Of a stretch of 64,000 bases of DNA, positions 46,384 to 54,890 are shown one piece after another. Below the pieces are notes generated by a model. It did not search any database. It saw only the letters and a list, made by a program, of their open reading frames with translations, and was not told where the DNA came from. Origin of the DNA: Streptacidiphilus jeojiense (GTDB lineage: Bacteria > Actinomycetota > Actinomycetes > Streptomycetales > Streptomycetaceae); the NCBI RefSeq assembly GCF_000719095.1, contig NZ_JOEH01000022.1:112709-176708 (forward strand), read 5' to 3'. Positions within the stretch are counted from its first letter, which is position 1, and each line of letters starts with the position of its first letter. A program made the position numbers and the translations under genes.

Positions 46384-47114
46384 GCCGTCCCCTGCCCGGA
46401 CCGTACGGCCGGTGCAGCCGGTGCGGCTGTCAGCAGCAGCTCCGGCATCACCACGGACCAGGGGTTGTCGCCGCTCCCCGGGGTGGCGTAGCAGTAACCG
46501 GCCCGGTGGCGGCGGGCGGACTCGCGGATCCCGGCGCAGTCCTCCGGGGTCGCCCCGTGCACCAGGTGCGCGAAGCGCCGCTCCGGGAAGTCCATGGTCC
46601 ACTCCGGTACCAGCAGCCTCCGGTGGCAGGCCGCGTCGCCCTCGAAGGTGACCACCACGTCGGCGAACTCCGCATAGCCCGGGTCCGGGTGCGTCCCCGG
46701 GTTGAGCACCACCTGCCAGGCCTCCAGCGAACGGGCCGCCACCGCCAACCTCCGGTAGTGGGCCAGCAGTTCGGTCGCCGCGGCGGCCTGGTCCAGGAAC
46801 ACACCCCCGATCCGGTACCAGTCCTGGTAGCGCTCGATGTCGGCGACCACCTCGTGGTGGCTCCGCCTGCCGTAGTCGGTGTCCACATAGCCGAGCAGCG
46901 GCACCCCCGCCGTGCTCAGCAGTGCGGCCGCCTCGATGAACTCCGGCTGCGGAGCGCCGCCGGGACCGCTCGCCGGGTTGAACACCACCCAGGCCACGGA
47001 CGCCGCGTTCGCCGCCGTCGCCTCCCAGGCAGCAGGATCCGCCCCGGGGTGGACGTACAACGGCACCAGCAGGCACCGCTCCACCGGCCCGTCTCCCGGC
47101 TCACCGGTCGTCAC
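46380..47114 (-). CDS. Spherulin-4 family protein (GH135/Sph3-like)
   Basis: 244 residues from GTG 47112-47114 with AAGGAGAG upstream. Family signatures: CLLVPLYVHPG, VAWVVFNPASGPG, VPLLGYVDTDYGRRSHHEV, and VVLNPGTHPDPGY. The active-site region reads GGVFLDQAAA with Asp108 followed by Gln109, and FEGD with Glu158. Fungal Sph3, as I recall, uses an Asp-Glu pair plus a later Glu, so Gln109 is a change worth testing. No signal peptide is visible, so the protein may stay in the cytoplasm. Sph3 is required for galactosaminogalactan formation in Aspergillus; here it is in the same operon as GH114 and PelF-like genes. Confidence 0.88.
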   Translation of the reverse strand: MTTGEPGDGPVERCLLVPLYVHPGADPAAWEATAANAASVAWVVFNPASGPGGAPQPEFIEAAALLSTAGVPLLGYVDTDYGRRSHHEVVADIERYQDWYRIGGVFLDQAAAATELLAHYRRLAVAARSLEAWQVVLNPGTHPDPGYAEFADVVVTFEGDAACHRRLLVPEWTMDFPERRFAHLVHGATPEDCAGIRESARRHRAGYCYATPGSGDNPWSVVMPELLLTAAPAAPAVRSGQGTA

Positions 47115-47176
47115 TTCCGCTCTCCTTCGTCCGCTCGGTTCAGAATGTCAGTTGTTTGGTGCCAGTTGTTTCGGTG

Positions 47177-48580
47177 TCACCTGTGCACCGTGACCCGGCC
47201 CAGCGTCCAGCAGGCAACGGCCAGCAGCAGCGCGGCGGCGGTCGATCCCACCACCAGTTCCGTCGCACCGGCGACCGTCGCGGCCGCCGCCGGGGTGCAG
47301 ATCCCGGCTGCGGCCCAGGCCAGCCCGAAGGCCTGGAGCAACAGCGCCGTCCAGATGGTCGCCCCCAGCGCGAGCAGTCCCGGCAGCTGCTCCCCGAGCG
47401 AGCCGCCGGCCAGGGCCGTCCCGACCGCCCCGCCGAGTACGGCGAGCAGGACGAGATAGCTGGCCAGGCCCAGGGCCAGCGACCGGGCCGACAGCAGCGC
47501 GAATCCCCGTGCGGTGTGGGCGGCGCGCAGCGCGCCGTGGATCCGGTTCCGGTACCCGTACAGCAGCCACTCGGCCGGGCCCATGCTGATGGTGAGCGCC
47601 ACCGTGGGGCCCAGGTCGAGATGGCCGCCGCGCAGGGCGATGCCCAGGGTGAGCAGCGACATCGCCATGCCGAACAGGCCGTGCGGCACCGAGGTCCGCA
47701 GCGGCGGCAGCGGCTCGATCGCGCTGTCACCGTCCGCCTCCGCCAGGCAGTCGCGCAGCTCGCGCCCGGCCAGACGCAGCGTCAGCAGCACGGTGCAGAG
47801 CAGCAGCAGTGCCGTCAGCGGGGTCGGACGGACCAGCCCCAGCAGGACCGCGGCCCCGCCCAGCGTCGCCGGGGCCAGCGCACGGAGCAGCAGCAGCTCC
47901 CGACCCAGCACCAGCAGCACGCAGGAGCTGCCGAGGTAGACCGCCTGGCCGCCGCAGAAGAGCAGCACACCGCCGCTGCGGTGACCGGCCGCCAGCACGC
48001 CGACCACGGCGCCGAGCATCCCCAGCCCGGTCCCCACCAGGGCACCGCGCAGCAGGCAACGTCCGCCGGAGCGGCGCAGGCCGCGGCCCAGCCTGGCATG
48101 GGTGCGGTGCGCCAGCGCCTGGTTCCAGGCCCAGTTGAACAGCACGGACAGGGCCAGCGCGAAGGTTCCATGCGGCAGGCCGCCGGCGTCCGGCGGGCCC
48201 TTGAGCATCGGGGCGCCCAGCGGAAAGGCCAGGCCGGGCAGGGCGTAGAGGCAGCCACGCAGCACGCTGGTGGACAGCGGGGCGTGCCACGGTGACACGG
48301 CCGCCTCGGGTTCCGGATAGCTGCGCGGGGTCTCCGCGTACAGGTCCTCGGCGAGCTCGAAGGCGTCCGATCTGCCGTAGCGGCGCTGGACCTGACGGTC
48401 GGTCACCCCTTCGGCCTCGATGGCGGCGGCCACCTCGAAGGGGTGCACTGCGGCCGCTGCGACGCTCCCGAAGCGCAGCGCCGCCTCCGCCGCCGGGTCC
48501 AGCGGTCCGACCGGCCTCGGCAGCGGCTCCGGCAGTGGACTGAGCCGCAGGCCCGGCCGCAACTCCAGGACGGCGCTCAT
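47177..48580 (-). CDS. Polytopic membrane protein of the exopolysaccharide operon
   Basis: 467 residues; its ATG overlaps the stop of the glycosyltransferase gene (ATGA). The first 95 residues are cytoplasmic and include HPFEVAAAIEAEGVTDRQVQ and RRYGRSDAFELAEDLYAE, a helical segment conserved in similar streptomycete proteins as I recall. The rest holds about 11-12 hydrophobic helices. It resembles no standard flippase closely. Because it is translationally coupled to the PelF-like enzyme, and the fungal Gt4c joins such an enzyme to a membrane domain, it is the best candidate for the export channel. Function is inferred from context. Confidence 0.75.
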   Translation of the reverse strand: MSAVLELRPGLRLSPLPEPLPRPVGPLDPAAEAALRFGSVAAAAVHPFEVAAAIEAEGVTDRQVQRRYGRSDAFELAEDLYAETPRSYPEPEAAVSPWHAPLSTSVLRGCLYALPGLAFPLGAPMLKGPPDAGGLPHGTFALALSVLFNWAWNQALAHRTHARLGRGLRRSGGRCLLRGALVGTGLGMLGAVVGVLAAGHRSGGVLLFCGGQAVYLGSSCVLLVLGRELLLLRALAPATLGGAAVLLGLVRPTPLTALLLLCTVLLTLRLAGRELRDCLAEADGDSAIEPLPPLRTSVPHGLFGMAMSLLTLGIALRGGHLDLGPTVALTISMGPAEWLLYGYRNRIHGALRAAHTARGFALLSARSLALGLASYLVLLAVLGGAVGTALAGGSLGEQLPGLLALGATIWTALLLQAFGLAWAAAGICTPAAAATVAGATELVVGSTAAALLLAVACWTLGRVTVHR

Positions 48581-50064
48581 GCGGTGGCCGCCATCCGGGA
48601 GCGCATCGGCGTCGGGTCGCCGGCCGGTGACCAGAGCCGGGTCGGATCCTCCAGCAGTGCCTCGTAGACGGTGCGGAAGGTCGCCACCGTCCGGCCCAGG
48701 GTGAACTGTTCGATGACCCGGGCCCGGGCGGCGTCGCCCAGTTCCTGTCGGCGCCGCTGGTCCCGCAGCAGGCCGACGGCGGCCCGCGCCATGGCCTCGG
48801 GATCCCTGGGCGGGACCACCAGGCCGGTGTCGGCGACGGCCTCGCGCACCCCGCCGACATCCGTGGAGACGGTGGCCCGGCCGCAGGCCATCGCCTCGAT
48901 CAGGCTGAACGGGAAGCCTTCGGAGATGCTCGACAGCATCACCACGCTGCCGGCCGCGTAGGCGTGCCGGACCGTGTCGATCCGCCCCTCGAAGGTCACC
49001 GCGGCGGCGACCCCGAGCTCCGCCGCCAGCGCCCGGCAGCGCTCCAGATAGGCCTCACCGCCGGCCGGGGGCGCTCCGAAGAGGCGCAGCGCGGCATTCG
49101 GAATCTCCACCCTGACCAGGGCGAAGGCCTGGATCAGGGTCTCCAGGTCCTTGATCGGGTCGACCCGGCCGGCCCAACTGAGCGTCGGCGCCTCGGGCTC
49201 CGGTCCGGCATAGGGGAAGAGTTCCGGATCGACCCCGTTGTAGACGGTGCGGATCCGCTGCGGATCGCAGCCCCCGCGCTCCTCCCAGCGGCGGTTGTAG
49301 CGGTTGCACGGAGTGATCAGATCGGCGCCGCGGTAGCCCTCGGTGGCCAGCAGCCGGAAGAAGCCCAGGATGAGCGCCTTGACCGGCCAACGGTACGGCG
49401 CCGAGCGGTAGCTGAGATAGCGTTCCCGCAGGTAGATGCCGTGTTCCGAGAGCAGCAGCGGAACCCCGTGGAAGCGCCGGGCGGTGAGCCCGGGCAGCAC
49501 TGCGAGACCGCCGGTGACCGCGTGCGCCACACCCCGGCTGGGCGGCTGCACGGTCAGCGGCCGCAGCGCGTGCTCCAGCAGGTCGGTGGCCTCCAGCGCG
49601 TCCTGGACCGTGGGCTGGGAGGCGTGGGTCGCCAGGAAGGGCCGCTGCCAGAGCTTCTGCAGCGAGCGCAGCGCGCCCTCGGTGCGCAGCGCAGCCGTGA
49701 GCGAGCCGCCGGTGAGGGCGAACTCGGCCAGCTCGTACAGCTCGTCGGCGAAGTACTTCTCGAAGTCCTGGTCCAGCAGCGACAGCAGGAAGCGTTCGTA
49801 CCCGGCCAGGAAGCGGCGCAGGTCGCGGCCGCGCGGCGCGGAACCGCCGGGGGTGCGCCCCCACAGTGGTACAGAGCTGACCGAGGCGACCTGCGGCGGC
49901 AGCGTCCAGACCTGGGGCTCGCGACCGCTCCCGGTGATGCCCAGCACATGGAAGCGCACATCGGGCATGCCCTGGACGAGCTGGTCGCACCAGACGCTCA
50001 CCCCGCCGTGTACATAGGGATAGGTGCCCTCGGTGAGGAGGGTTACTTCCACTGGTCCGTGCAT
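48577..50064 (-). CDS. PelF-like GT4 glycosyltransferase (DUF3492)
   Basis: 495 residues. The opening VTLLTEGTYPYVHGGVSVWC is diagnostic for the PelF group, followed by a long DUF3492 insert (about residues 70-200) with HGIYLRERYLSYR and ITPCNRYNRRWEERGG. The GT4 donor domain has TVYNGVDPELFPY, LSWAGRVDPIKDLETLI and SSISEGFPFSLIEAMACGR, the EX7E-type nucleotide-sugar site. PelF uses UDP-activated GalNAc/GlcNAc-type sugars to build the Pel polymer in the cytoplasm. The gene is 103 bp after the deacetylase gene and overlaps the membrane protein gene by four bases. Confidence 0.92.
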   Translation of the reverse strand: MHGPVEVTLLTEGTYPYVHGGVSVWCDQLVQGMPDVRFHVLGITGSGREPQVWTLPPQVASVSSVPLWGRTPGGSAPRGRDLRRFLAGYERFLLSLLDQDFEKYFADELYELAEFALTGGSLTAALRTEGALRSLQKLWQRPFLATHASQPTVQDALEATDLLEHALRPLTVQPPSRGVAHAVTGGLAVLPGLTARRFHGVPLLLSEHGIYLRERYLSYRSAPYRWPVKALILGFFRLLATEGYRGADLITPCNRYNRRWEERGGCDPQRIRTVYNGVDPELFPYAGPEPEAPTLSWAGRVDPIKDLETLIQAFALVRVEIPNAALRLFGAPPAGGEAYLERCRALAAELGVAAAVTFEGRIDTVRHAYAAGSVVMLSSISEGFPFSLIEAMACGRATVSTDVGGVREAVADTGLVVPPRDPEAMARAAVGLLRDQRRRQELGDAARARVIEQFTLGRTVATFRTVYEALLEDPTRLWSPAGDPTPMRSRMAATA

Positions 50065-50167
50065 GTCCCTGCGTTCCCCCTGCTCCAGATGTTCGCGGCG
50101 CGGCGCGTCCGGGGCCCGTGGTGTCGGGGGCCCCGGACGCGGTCCGGTCAGATGCTGCGGTCCTCGG

Positions 50168-52411
50168 TCAGAGCAGGGCGCCGACCAGCTTGGCGACCCC
50201 GGCGACCGTCAGCGGCACCAGGTTCTTCACCCCGTTGGGCACCACCGGGGTGGTGCTGGAGGTGGGCGGCGTGCTGGAGCCGGCGCTCGGGCTGCTGCTG
50301 GGGCTGCTGCTGGGGCTGCTGCTGGGCGTCGTGGCCGCGCCGGCCGCCGGCGCCGCGGGAGTCCCGGCGGCGTTCAGCTTGAGCGTGACATTCCCCTGCA
50401 GCAGACCCGGGCTGACCCAGCCGGAGAGCTCCCCGGCGTAGGCGCTGCCGAAGGCGCTGGTGCCCAGCAGCTGCTGCTGCACCGTGCCGGTGGGCACGGT
50501 GACCTGGGCGGCGACACCGCTGGGAGCGGTGACCGTGACCGTGCTGCCGACGCGGTAGCCGCTGGCGGTCCCGGCGGTGACCGCCGCCTGCCAGGCGGTG
50601 CGCTGCTTGAGCTCGGCGCCGATGGCGGACTCGCGCAGGTTGACGATCGGCGCGTTGGCGGCGAAGAGGTTGGCGTAGCTGTCGAAGATCTGGTTCAGCA
50701 CCGGGTAGAGGATCCGGTCCTCAGCCAGGTTGGACTGGTGCGCGTAGGTCGGCAGCGGGCTGTTGTCGATGATGTGCCCGAGGTCGATCCGCGCCTCCAG
50801 CGGCGCGATGTAGCTGCTGTACCCGGTGGACTCGTCCAGCGGCGAGGGCAGGCAGGTGCTGGTGGCCGGGTTGGCGGTGCACAGTCCGCTGCCGCCCTGC
50901 GCGGTGCTGGTGTAGAGCCAGTTGTACTCGTCCACCTCGTCATTGGTGTGACCGGCGTTGTAGTACACGTTCATCGGGTAGCGCGGCACCGTCAGCGCCG
51001 ACCCCACCGCGCGCTGGTTCGCCTCGCGGGAGTGGTCGCTGCCGGTCCACTTGACCCCGGCGGCGGCCAGCGCGGGCGCCAGGTTCGGGTTGTCCACCGG
51101 CTGCTGCGGCAGCGTCGCCAGGCCGGAGTGCTCGCCGGTGACCAGCTCGGTGTTGTCCGTGCTGAAGCCGTGGCTGGCGGCCCACTGCTGGTTCTGGGTG
51201 ATCGCGGTCTGGATGGTCGCCTTGCTCACCCAGGCGGTGCTGCCGTCGGCGTTGGTGGTGCAGGACCACGGCACCGTGGTGGTGTTCTGGACGCAGCCCA
51301 GGAAGGGGTGGTCGTAGGTGTGGTTCACCCAGCGGAACGAGGACTTGGCCGCCGTCAGCGCGGTCAGCAGCGGGTCCGATCCGGTCGCGGCGACCTGCTC
51401 GTCGCTGCCCCCGCCGTTGAACAGGAAGTCGAAGGTGAAGTTGTGCGCCTGCTCCCACTGCTGGGCGTAGGTGACGTCGGCCGGGGTCATCCGGATGGTG
51501 GACTCGGCCGGGGTGCCGCTGCAGGCCGAGGCGGCGTCACCCGGCGTGCACTTGGCGGTGGAGCTCCAGCGGTCGTCCGGCAGGAACACGTCGTCGATGT
51601 GCTGCTCGTAGTAGTTGCGGTCGTAGCCGAGGTGGATGCCCTGGGTCATCCAGTCGACGATGCCGCGGGCGAGCAGCCGGTACTGCTCCTGGTACTGGTT
51701 GTAGGCGAAGGTCAGCACCAGTTCGGAGATGCCGCCGTGGTCGTACTCGCCCGCCAGCACGCCCTGCGAGCTGCTGCCCGGGATCGGTGCGGTGGCCAGC
51801 GGGGTGAAGGTCGCCCCGGCCGCCTGGGTGGCCAGCGGGGTGGCCAGGTAGCCGTAGCTCTCGGTCACGGTGGGGTCGTTGTCCTCGAACGGCAGCGTCC
51901 CCTTGAGGTACTTGAACGGCCCGGCCAGCCCGGCCGCCGTGACCGTCCCGGTGGTGCCGTCCAGCGAGCCGATGTAGCCGGGATCGGCGGCGTAGTTGAG
52001 CCCGACGGCCGGCTGGGCGTAGGTGTACGCGTCGACCTGGCGGACCCCGAAGGTCTGCTCGTAGCTGGTCAGCGCCGCCATCTCGGCCGAACCGGCCGCG
52101 AAGGGGGAGTTGTTGGGCAGCACCACGGCCTGGAACTTGCCCTCGGCCTGGCCGTTGGCGGTACCGCTGAGGAAGGCGGCGTTGATCGTCGGCCGGTTGC
52201 TGTCCGCGAGCTTCACCACCGTGTAGGGAGTGCCGGAGATGTCCATCTCGTTCATGATCGCGGCGGTGGCCGGTCCGCCGTCGTCCACGACCAGCACTCT
52301 GAGGTCGATGCGCTGCGCGGCGGTCGCCGCATGTGCTCCGGCGGCCGGTGCCACGGCTGCCAGCAGTCCCGCCGCGGTGAACGCGGCGGCCCAACGGGTC
52401 CTACGACCCAT
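50168..52411 (-). CDS. Agd3-like secreted polysaccharide deacetylase (CE18-like)
   Basis: 747 residues from ATG 52409-52411, with GGAGGGG upstream. A signal peptide (RTRWAAAFTAAGLLAAVAPA) precedes an N-terminal domain of about 230 residues similar to the carbohydrate-binding part of Agd3. The NodB-like catalytic part has HIDDVFLPDDRW (Asp273, Asp274) and FRWVNHTYDHPFLG (His364, His368), a metal-binding Asp-His-His set, plus TGEHSGLATLPQQPVDNP. The C-terminus has a Ser/Pro repeat and a hydrophobic end NLVPLTVAGVAKLVGALL. Agd3 deacetylates galactosaminogalactan in Aspergillus. It is the first gene of the five-gene operon. Confidence 0.88.
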   Translation of the reverse strand: MGRRTRWAAAFTAAGLLAAVAPAAGAHAATAAQRIDLRVLVVDDGGPATAAIMNEMDISGTPYTVVKLADSNRPTINAAFLSGTANGQAEGKFQAVVLPNNSPFAAGSAEMAALTSYEQTFGVRQVDAYTYAQPAVGLNYAADPGYIGSLDGTTGTVTAAGLAGPFKYLKGTLPFEDNDPTVTESYGYLATPLATQAAGATFTPLATAPIPGSSSQGVLAGEYDHGGISELVLTFAYNQYQEQYRLLARGIVDWMTQGIHLGYDRNYYEQHIDDVFLPDDRWSSTAKCTPGDAASACSGTPAESTIRMTPADVTYAQQWEQAHNFTFDFLFNGGGSDEQVAATGSDPLLTALTAAKSSFRWVNHTYDHPFLGCVQNTTTVPWSCTTNADGSTAWVSKATIQTAITQNQQWAASHGFSTDNTELVTGEHSGLATLPQQPVDNPNLAPALAAAGVKWTGSDHSREANQRAVGSALTVPRYPMNVYYNAGHTNDEVDEYNWLYTSTAQGGSGLCTANPATSTCLPSPLDESTGYSSYIAPLEARIDLGHIIDNSPLPTYAHQSNLAEDRILYPVLNQIFDSYANLFAANAPIVNLRESAIGAELKQRTAWQAAVTAGTASGYRVGSTVTVTAPSGVAAQVTVPTGTVQQQLLGTSAFGSAYAGELSGWVSPGLLQGNVTLKLNAAGTPAAPAAGAATTPSSSPSSSPSSSPSAGSSTPPTSSTTPVVPNGVKNLVPLTVAGVAKLVGALL
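50290..50326. repeat. 12-bp tandem repeat inside the deacetylase gene
   Basis: Three copies of GGGGCTGCTGCT-like units encode the Ser-Ser-Ser-Pro repeats of the linker before the C-terminal hydrophobic tail. Such arrays vary in copy number easily. Confidence 0.7.
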
Positions 52412-52769
52412 GATGTCCCCTCCAGAGGCACCCCACGTCCGAGTGGGCATGCCGAAGTACGGATGTGGCGCGATACCCCGCGCCTCAATGGAATGAAGTG
52501 GCCCCCGACACTCAAGGAAGTCGCCCCGTCGCCCCCACGACTGTCCGCGCCCGCATACGCCCAGCCCCCGTCCGCCGTCACTGCTCGTACTGCCGTGACT
52601 GCGGTGCGTGGCGTTGCGTTCATATGCTAGAAGCCCGGACGCGGCGGCTGCGACCCTTACCGGCGAGTGCGGACCAAAGCTCACCCTTGCGGGTTCATCT
52701 CCAGCCAGCTGTTCGGTTTCGCTCACCCGCAAGGGGGGTGCTGTCAGTGGCAGCTCCTACGCTGACCCC
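52412..52769. other. Divergent intergenic region of the exopolysaccharide operon
   Basis: 358 bp between the deacetylase gene (minus) and the YcaQ-family gene (plus). ACTGC occurs three times at 9-bp spacing (52579, 52588, 52597), a possible direct-repeat operator. On the plus strand TACGCT (52758-52763) ends six bases before the ATG at 52770, suggesting another leaderless transcript. The AT-rich TTCATATGCTAG (about 52618-52629) may be part of a promoter. Confidence 0.4.
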
Positions 52770-53963
52770 ATGACCGAAGCCACCTCACCCGCCGGCGTCC
52801 TCACCCTCAGCGCGGACCAGGCCCGCCGCATCGCCCTGCGCGCCCAGGGCCTGCTCGGCGCCCCCGACCGGCGCGGCGGGGTTCGCGGCGTGCTGCGCCA
52901 CCTGGGCGCGGTGCAGCTGGACACCATCTCGGTGCTGGCCCGCTCGCACGAGCTGGTCCCGTACGCCCGCCTGGGCGCCGTGGGGCGCGCCGGCGTCGAG
53001 GCGGCCTACTGGGGCGGCGGCACCTCCTTCGAGTACTGGTCCCATGCCGCCTGCGTACTGCCGGTCGAGGAGTGGCCACTGTTCGCCTTCCGCCGCCGGG
53101 CCTTCCTGGCCCGGGGCCACCGCTGGCACCGGATGGAGGACGCCGAGCGCTCCTGCGCCGAGGTGCTGGCCAGGCTGACCGCGGACGGCCCGCTGACCTC
53201 GACCGAGCTCGGCGGCGCCAGGAAGGGCGGCGAGTGGTGGGACTGGTCCGAGACCAAGATCGCGGTGGAGTGGCTGCTGGACACCGGGCGGGTGGTCTGC
53301 ACCGAGCGCCGCAGCTGGAAGCGGGTCTACGACCTGGCCGAGCGCGCCGTCCCCGCTGAGCTGCTCGACTCGGATCCCGACGACGCCTCCTGCGTACGGC
53401 AGTTGGTGCGCCAGTCGGGCGCCGCGCTGGGGGTCGCCACCGTCAAGGACCTCAGTGACTACCACCGGCTGAAGGTCGATCAGGTCGCCGCCGCGCTGCC
53501 CGACAGCGGTCTGCTCCCGGTGCTGGTCGAGGGCTGGGGCCGGGGCAGGGCCGCTGCACCCGCCTGGGCCGATCCGGCCGCGCTGGACTCCGAACCGCGC
53601 GGCCGGCACCGCACCACGCTGCTGTCCCCCTTCGACTCGCTGGTCTGGGACCGGGCCCGCACCGAGCGGATCTTCGGCCTCAGCCACCGCCTGGAGGCCT
53701 ACACCCCCAAGGAGAAGCGGCAGTACGGATACTTCGCCATGCCGCTGCTGGCCGGCGGCCGGCTCGTCGGCCGGGTCGATCCGGCGCGCGAGGGACGGAC
53801 TCTGATCGCCCGTCAGATCACACTGGACTCGGCGAAGGCACTCCCGGCGCTGGCCGGGGCGCTGCGCGAGGCCGCCGAGTGGGTCGGCTGCGACGCGGTC
53901 AGGGTGGAGCGGCTGGACGACGAGGCCCTGCGCACCCCGCTGGAGAAACTGCTGCTCCAGTAG
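52770..53963 (+). CDS. YcaQ-family DNA glycosylase (crosslink repair)
   Basis: 397 residues from ATG 52770. It is an HTH_42 protein of the YcaQ branch: the catalytic Gln-aliphatic-Asp motif is GAVQLDTISVLARSHEL (Gln49, Asp51), followed by YWGGGTSFEYWSHAACVLPV, LLSPFDSLVWDRARTERIF and YFAMPLLAGGRLVGRVD. YcaQ enzymes excise alkylated bases and unhook interstrand crosslinks. The gene stands alone, tail to tail with the response regulator gene (16-bp gap). With the AlkZ-like gene at 10.4 kb, the window holds both branches. Confidence 0.9.
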   Translation: MTEATSPAGVLTLSADQARRIALRAQGLLGAPDRRGGVRGVLRHLGAVQLDTISVLARSHELVPYARLGAVGRAGVEAAYWGGGTSFEYWSHAACVLPVEEWPLFAFRRRAFLARGHRWHRMEDAERSCAEVLARLTADGPLTSTELGGARKGGEWWDWSETKIAVEWLLDTGRVVCTERRSWKRVYDLAERAVPAELLDSDPDDASCVRQLVRQSGAALGVATVKDLSDYHRLKVDQVAAALPDSGLLPVLVEGWGRGRAAAPAWADPAALDSEPRGRHRTTLLSPFDSLVWDRARTERIFGLSHRLEAYTPKEKRQYGYFAMPLLAGGRLVGRVDPAREGRTLIARQITLDSAKALPALAGALREAAEWVGCDAVRVERLDDEALRTPLEKLLLQ

Positions 53964-53979
53964 GCGTCGCCGGCCGCGG

Positions 53980-54708
53980 TCAGCCTATCTCCAGGATCTT
54001 CTCCCGCATCGCGTAGACCACCGCCTCCATCCTGGAGTGCAGCTGCAGCTTCTCCAGGATGTTGCGGACGTGGTTCTTCACGGTGTTCTCGCTGATGAAG
54101 AGCTGCTTGGCGATGTCGCGGTTGTTCAGCCCGGTGGCCACCAGCTTGAGCACCTCCAACTCCCGGTCGGTCAACCGCGGCGCGGGCACCAGCCTGCGGT
54201 CGTCGGTGCGCTGCTGGATCATCGACTTGAACTCGGTCAGCAGCTTCGCCGCCATCGACGGACTGATCTGCGACTGCCCGTCCGCGACCGCCCGGATGGC
54301 GGTCGCGACCTCGTCGGTGGAGATCTCCTTGAGCAGGTAGCCGGTGGCCCCGGCCTTGATCGCCTCGTAGAGGTCGGCCTCCTCGTCGCTGATCGTCAAC
54401 ATGATGATCTTGGTGCTGGGGGCCACCTCCTTGATCGAGGTGCAGGCCTCGATGCCGCTGCGCCGCGGCATCCTGACATCCATCAGGATGATGTCCGGCA
54501 GCAGGTCGGCGGCCTTCTCCACGGCCTCGGCCCCGTCCCCCGCCTCACCGACGACCTGGATGTCCTCCTCCTGGGCGAGGACGATCTCCAGGCCGCGCCG
54601 GAAGAGTGCGTGGTCGTCCACGACCAGGACCCTGATCGGCTCGGCGGCACGCCGCGGCTCGTCGAGCTCCCGGTCGTCGCCGCGCCGCTCGTCCCATCGC
54701 TCCGCCAT
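53980..54708 (-). CDS. LuxR/NarL-type response regulator (orphan)
   Basis: 242 residues from ATG 54706-54708, chosen for AGGGGGAG upstream. The receiver (residues 25-145) has Asp-Asp in VLVVDDHALFRRG, the phosphorylation Asp77 in ILMDVRMPRRSG, and Lys in GYLLKEIS. The DNA-binding helix-turn-helix follows: LTDRELEVLKLVATGLNNRD, then LFISENTVKNHVRNIL. No histidine kinase gene is adjacent. The protein is highly conserved in streptomycetes next to hpf; targets are unknown. Confidence 0.92.
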   Translation of the reverse strand: MAERWDERRGDDRELDEPRRAAEPIRVLVVDDHALFRRGLEIVLAQEEDIQVVGEAGDGAEAVEKAADLLPDIILMDVRMPRRSGIEACTSIKEVAPSTKIIMLTISDEEADLYEAIKAGATGYLLKEISTDEVATAIRAVADGQSQISPSMAAKLLTEFKSMIQQRTDDRRLVPAPRLTDRELEVLKLVATGLNNRDIAKQLFISENTVKNHVRNILEKLQLHSRMEAVVYAMREKILEIG

Positions 54709-54819
54709 CCGGTACTCCCCCTCGGCTGGTGGCTGTTGCCGCCATGATTCCACGCTCCGGCCGCCGTGCGATCATTCCGCAGGCCAGCATTGGCTCGGAC
54801 GAGTGACTCCGGGCGCGCC

Positions 54820-54852
54820 GCAGGGGCGCGGCAACGATTGCCGCGCCCCTGC
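54820..54852 (-). terminator. Terminator after hpf
   Basis: GCAGGGGCGCGGCAA (54820-54834) and TTGCCGCGCCCCTGC (54838-54852) form a perfect 15-bp stem with a 3-nt loop, 38 bp past the hpf stop on the minus strand. Confidence 0.88.
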
Positions 54853-54890
54853 CGCGCCCCTGCTTCGGGCGCCGGATCGCTGCCGGAGTC

